This document shows, piece by piece, positions 61,252-64,000 of a stretch of 64,000 bases of DNA. The translations under genes and the position numbers were made by a program. A model generated the notes under the pieces. That model was not told the origin of the DNA and made no database searches. It saw only the letters and a program-made list of their open reading frames with translations. This stretch comes from Pseudoflavonifractor intestinihominis (lineage in GTDB: Bacteria; Bacillota; Clostridia; Oscillospirales; Oscillospiraceae), in NCBI RefSeq assembly GCF_040096055.1, contig NZ_JBBMFK010000013.1, forward strand, positions 50,481 to 114,480, written 5' to 3'. How positions within the stretch are numbered: the stretch's first letter is position 1; the number at the start of each line of letters is the position of its first letter.

Positions 61252-62700
61252 TCAGCCTGCCTCCGGCCTCCGGAACCGGAACACCACCTCCAGGGTCTTG
61301 TCATGGTGCACCACCACCCGCTCCACCAGGGCGGTCAGGGTGTCCCGGTCCAGCCGCTCCAGGGCCTCCGCCTGCCGGGCTGCCTCACGGGCCACGCTGG
61401 CCTGATGCCGGCAAAATTCCGCCGCCTCACGGGCTCTGCGCGCCGCTCCCAGCAGGGCGCGGAACTCCTCCTCGGTCAGCAGTCCTGCCGCCCGGTCCCG
61501 GTACAGCAGTCCCGCCGCTTCCGTCCAGCGGTCTATGGCTCTGCTCTCCCCCTCCCCACGAGACTGCTCCTGCGGCGGCTCCGCCTGCCGGCTGATCCCC
61601 GCTGCCAGTTCCGCCAGCTGGCGGCGGATGGTCTCGATGACGGCGTCCTCCCGCATACAGTGAGAGGACGGACAGCCCCCTCTCCGGCTGCCCTGGCAGA
61701 CCATGTAGCAGCTGCCGCCCCTGCCTCTGACATAGGTCATGGGGGAGCCGCAGCCGCCGCAGAAGGCCAGCCCGGTCAGCAGATGGCTGCTCCCGGTCCG
61801 GGGCGCGTAGCTCCGCACGGCCAGCAGCTCCTGCGCCCGGTCAAAGACCTGCTGGCTCACCAGGGGCTGGTGGGTGTTGGGCACAACGATCCAGTCCTCT
61901 CTGGGCAGTGTCACCCGTTTTTCCACCTTGTATCCCACTTTTCTGGCTCGGTTCTGGGTCAGGTGCCCCGCGTAGGTGGGGTTGGTGAGGACACGCCGCA
62001 CCATGGTGCCGCTCCACAGCCCCGGGAAGCGGCTCTGCGGCCCTTTTTTATACTGGGAAGGGGTGGGGATACCCCCTGCCGTCAGGGCCCTGGCTGTGCC
62101 GCTGACGGAGCCGCAGGAGAGGAAGGTGCGGAACAGCAGCCCGATCACCGGGCCGGTCTCCGGGTCGGGGATGAGCCGCCCCGGGGTTTCCGGGTCCTTC
62201 CGGTAGCCCATGGGCGGCTGAGCGCCGATGAAGCGGCCGCTCCTCTTCCGTACCTCCAGGGCCGTGCGCACCTTGCGGGAGATGTCGGCGGTGTAGAAGT
62301 CGTTGGCCGCCGCCAGAAAGGGCAGTATCAGCTCCCCGCTGCCCCCCATGCCGGTGTCAATGCCCTCGCTGACGGCGATATACCGCACCCTCCGCTGTGG
62401 GAAGTAGATCTGGTAGTAGTACATGGTGCCGATCTGGTCCCTGCCCAGCCGGGACAGGTCCTTGGTGAGCACGGTGTTGATCCTTCCGGCCTCCACGTCT
62501 GCCAGCAGCCGCAGGAAGCCCGGCCGGTCAAAGTTGGTGCCGGTGTAGCCGTCGTCGGTGTAGATGGCCGCTACGGACCACCCCCGGGCCGATGCGTACT
62601 GCCGGAGGTACTCCCGCTGGTTGGCAATGCTCTGGGACTCGCCCTCCTCCTCGTCCTCACGGGAGAGACGGAGGTACAGCCCCACCCTTGGTTCCGTCAA
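61252..62700 (-). CDS. Large serine recombinase
   Basis: 482 residues: N-terminal resolvase domain (VGLYLRLSREDEEEGESQSIANQ, catalytic Ser in SQSIANQR; YTDDGYTGTNFDRPGF; LTKDLSRLGRD), recombinase domain (about 165-290; PPMGYRKDPE, LTNPTYAGHL), zinc ribbon (FCGGCGSPMTY...CYMVCQGSRRGGC) and a C-terminal coiled coil (about 340-450). All catalytic elements look intact. Start is TTG at 62700 with GGAGGCGG upstream. The gene lies 200 bp from the att junction, as is usual, so it should be the integrase of this element. Confidence 0.93.
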   Translation of the reverse strand: MTEPRVGLYLRLSREDEEEGESQSIANQREYLRQYASARGWSVAAIYTDDGYTGTNFDRPGFLRLLADVEAGRINTVLTKDLSRLGRDQIGTMYYYQIYFPQRRVRYIAVSEGIDTGMGGSGELILPFLAAANDFYTADISRKVRTALEVRKRSGRFIGAQPPMGYRKDPETPGRLIPDPETGPVIGLLFRTFLSCGSVSGTARALTAGGIPTPSQYKKGPQSRFPGLWSGTMVRRVLTNPTYAGHLTQNRARKVGYKVEKRVTLPREDWIVVPNTHQPLVSQQVFDRAQELLAVRSYAPRTGSSHLLTGLAFCGGCGSPMTYVRGRGGSCYMVCQGSRRGGCPSSHCMREDAVIETIRRQLAELAAGISRQAEPPQEQSRGEGESRAIDRWTEAAGLLYRDRAAGLLTEEEFRALLGAARRAREAAEFCRHQASVAREAARQAEALERLDRDTLTALVERVVVHHDKTLEVVFRFRRPEAG

Positions 62701-62809
62701 TCCGTCCCGCCTCCCTTCGCTCCCGTGACAGCGCTGCCAGCAGCTGTTCCAGAGTAGGCCCTACTTCCGTATAGCGGCAGGTCACAGGATAGATCTCCGC
62801 CCGTTTCAC
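62657..62809 (-). CDS. Small ORF overlapping the recombinase start, possible accessory factor
   Basis: 50 codons from GTG 62809, with AAAGGGGG about 8 bases upstream. The product (KRAEIYPVTCRYTEVGPTLE...) is followed by a short Arg-rich helix. It overlaps the recombinase start by 44 bases in another frame. Small ORFs at this place in serine recombinase elements can be recombination directionality factors; that role is only a suggestion. Confidence 0.5.
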   Translation of the reverse strand: MKRAEIYPVTCRYTEVGPTLEQLLAALSRERREAGRIDGTKGGAVPPSLP

Positions 62810-62874
62810 GCCGGACACCCCCTTTCCGGCCCATATTGGGGCCCACTGCCATTCTATCGGGGCGTCCCTGTCTC

Positions 62875-62913
62875 TATGTCAGCTTTTTATCCAACCGCTT
62901 CCTCCGCCCCCCC
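62875..62913. other. att junction at the dpaA 5' side (attL-like)
   Basis: TATGTC (62875-62880), 6 bases, TTATCCAACC (62887-62896), 10 bases, then the run of seven C (62907-62913; G7 on the minus strand) that belongs to the dpaA PGG codons. Confidence 0.75.
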
Positions 62914-63270
62914 GGGCTTTGAGACAAGGTCAATGACCAGGCAGCCCGGCTTCAGGTCCCCCAGCTCCGCCTCGCCCAGCACCCGGGCGGGCACAGTATT
63001 GATCACAAGGTCGTAGCCGCACAGCCAGCCTAAAAGATGGCCGGTCTGCTCCACACCCATACCAAGGCTCTCCGCCCAGGCCAGATCCGCATATTTCCGT
63101 GCGGCCACGCTGACCCTGGCCCCCAGCGCCTGGAACCGCTGGGCCGTCATGCGGCCCACCCGGCCGTAGCCGATCACCAGCACCCGGGCGCCGTGGATGG
63201 TAATGGGCAGTTCCTCCATGGCGATCTGGATGGCACCCTCCGCAGTAGGTACCGCATGGGGGATTTCACA
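62887..63270 (-). pseudogene. dpaA: Internal fragment of dpaA (dipicolinate synthase subunit A)
   Basis: Minus strand codons read PHAVPTAEGAIQIAMEELPI, TIHGARVLVIGYGRVGRMTAQ, INTVPARVLG and LVIDLVSKPGG, the NAD-binding middle of DpaA (116 codons, 62908-63255). After KPGG the frame runs into element sequence (AEEAVG, stop). Upstream a TGA (63271-63273) closes the frame, and the N-terminal 120-130 residues of DpaA are absent. ATG 63219 inside is not a natural start. Both breaks together make it non-functional as it stands. Confidence 0.9.
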
Positions 63271-63285
63271 TCACTTGGCCAGACT

Positions 63286-63352
63286 AAAAAGCCGTTTCCG
63301 GTGTTGGCGGAAACAGCAAAAAAGAAGCGACAGACATCTGTCTGCCGCTTCT
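63286..63352 (-). terminator. Tandem terminators of the rRNA operon
   Basis: First stem AGAAGCGGCAGACA-type (63323-63352) followed by T6, then a second stem GTTTCCG/CGGAAAC (63294-63314) with T5 (63286-63290). Confidence 0.88.
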
Positions 63353-63361
63353 AACTCTTTG

Positions 63362-63477
63362 TGTTGGCGTTACCTATCTTTCCGGGCCGTCTCCAGCCAA
63401 GTATTTTCGGCGCAGGTGAGCTTAACTGCCGTGTTCGGGATGGGAACGGGTGGACCCTCACCGCAATCAACACCAAC
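63362..63477 (-). rRNA. 5S ribosomal RNA
   Basis: About 116 bases. Helix I GTTGGTG / CGCCAAC, and conserved core CCGTTCCCATCCCGAACACGG and AAGCTCACCTGCGCCGA. Confidence 0.95.
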
Positions 63478-63565
63478 TATTTCAATTGGCTTTCACCAAT
63501 CAAAATCAATTATTCTATTATACAGCGCTCTCACTACGCTGTCAAGAGGAAATCGCTGGGAAAAA

Positions 63566-63640
63566 TGGTGACCCGTGCGGGAATCGAACCCACGTTTGCG
63601 GCGTGAGAGGCCGCCGTCTTAGCCGCTTGACCAACGGGCC
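63566..63640 (-). tRNA. tRNA-Glu(CTC)
   Basis: Acceptor GGCCCGT / ACGGGTC, anticodon loop CTCTCAC with anticodon CTC, T-arm GTGGGTTCGATTCCCGC, CCA encoded. Confidence 0.95.
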
Positions 63641-63643
63641 TTG

Positions 63644-63719
63644 TGGTGCGCCTTCACGGATTCGAACCGGGGACCCACTGATTAAGAGTCAGTTGCTCTA
63701 CCAACTGAGCTAAAGGCGC
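63644..63719 (-). tRNA. tRNA-Lys(CTT)
   Basis: Acceptor GCGCCTT / AAGGCGC, anticodon loop CTCTTAA with CTT, T-arm CCCGGTTCGAATCCGTG, CCA encoded. It lies 3 bases upstream of tRNA-Glu. Confidence 0.95.
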
Positions 63720-63746
63720 GTACTTTCTTTTGAAAAAGAAAGTACG
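63717..63746. repeat. Stem-loop next to tRNA-Lys
   Basis: GCGTACTTTCTTTT pairs with AAAAGAAAGTACGC. Possibly a processing stem in the rRNA precursor. The rest of the spacer to 63873 shows no gene. Confidence 0.65.
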
Positions 63747-63873
63747 CAAAGAAAACTTTAATTCATTCTCTTTATGAACTTTCTTCTCTCAAAAGTGGGG
63801 GCGCTTGCTGCACCCTCAAAACCGAACAATGTAGATCCTCCGCTGCTTCGCAAGCAGCCTGCATGTTTCATGT

Positions 63874-64000
63874 TAAGGTCAAGCCCTCGGCTGATTAGTA
63901 CCGGTCAGCTGCATACATTACTGCACTTCCACCTCCGGCCTATCAACGATGTAGTCTACATCGAGCCTTACCTCACGAAGAGTGAGAGACCTCATCTTAG
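63874..64000 (-). rRNA. 23S ribosomal RNA, 3' end (partial)
   Basis: Minus strand matches the 23S 3' end, ending ...ACTAATCAGCCGAGGGCTTGACC with the conserved CCGGAGGTGGAAGTGCAGTAATG upstream. The rest lies beyond the window. Confidence 0.95.

Larger units (their letters stand above)
59337..62907 (-). mobile_element. 3.57-kb serine-recombinase element inserted in dpaA
   Basis: Between dpaA codons for KPGG and VDFE lies a segment with four ORFs, all minus: a 50-aa ORF, a large serine recombinase, mgsA and an rlmI-like gene. Removing bases 59337-62906 (3570 bp) joins the G-runs and restores KPGG-VDFE in frame. The two ends carry matching arms in inverted orientation (GGTTGGATAA/TTATCCAACC and GACATA/TATGTC), which is how the P and P' arms of an attP for a large serine recombinase look after integration. 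Conditional excision during sporulation, as for skin elements, is an inference. Confidence 0.85.

Noticed and set aside
63717..63746. Terminator inside the rRNA operon
   Set aside because: A stem with A/T-rich arms exists, but it lies between 23S and tRNA-Lys where transcription must continue; a processing stem is more likely.

Overview
The window looks like a chromosomal segment of a GC-rich, low-motility gut Firmicute of the Oscillospiraceae type (Flavonifractor / Pseudoflavonifractor / Lawsonibacter-like). This is inferred from Gram-positive ribosome binding sites (AGGAGG-like), SLH-anchored surface proteins, dipicolinate synthase (a spore gene), a lysine riboswitch, Clostridia-type regulators (DeoR, YtrA-like GntR, LytTR) and strong GC bias at third codon positions. 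No species name can be fixed from the sequence alone.

Layout. 1-1404: the 5' part of a membrane NDP-sugar dehydratase for polysaccharide synthesis. 1578-6741 (minus): a probable RiPP cluster with a Cys-rich precursor, HPr-kinase-like protein, radical SAM/SPASM enzyme, PqqD-type chaperone, metallophosphoesterase, nucleotidyltransferase and S26-like peptidase. 6758-16191: two large secreted proteins (GH20 hexosaminidase-like; VWA plus three SLH domains) and an ABC exporter. 16359-22027 (minus): a DeoR regulator leading a surface O-acylation operon with an MBOAT acyltransferase and two SGNH-like proteins. 22315-34747 (plus): a rhamnoside-use locus with a domain-permuted membrane GH3, a small membrane partner, cytoplasmic GH78 rhamnosidase, GPH symporter, rhaB, rhaA, lactaldehyde reductase and rhaD. 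Together these import rhamnosides, free L-rhamnose and convert it to DHAP and 1,2-propanediol. 34821-41109: DNA repair, tRNA-Arg, a ComEC-like hydrolase, rhomboid, ZIP transporter, and pseudouridine catabolism (psuG/psuK).

41255-54716: a LytTR/DUF3021 operon, asnS, an amino-acid ABC importer, a lysine riboswitch driving an NhaC-type transporter, a YtrA-type GntR/ABC operon, small sigma-region-4-like genes, tRNA-Thr and tRNA-Tyr, and two LexA-like boxes before a DUF6483-like gene. 54787-58395: XpaC-like and VanW-family envelope proteins.

58616-64000: the most striking region. dpaB (spoVFB) is intact, but dpaA (spoVFA) is broken by a 3.57-kb element that carries a large serine recombinase, a small overlapping ORF, mgsA and an rlmI-like gene. 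The element ends form a reconstructable attP with inverted arms, and precise excision would rejoin dpaA in frame (KPGG|VDFE). This matches the logic of skin-like, sporulation-excised intervening elements. However, the N-terminal half of dpaA is also missing, and an rRNA operon (23S-tRNA-Lys-tRNA-Glu-5S, minus strand) lies directly upstream, so excision alone would not restore a whole gene here.
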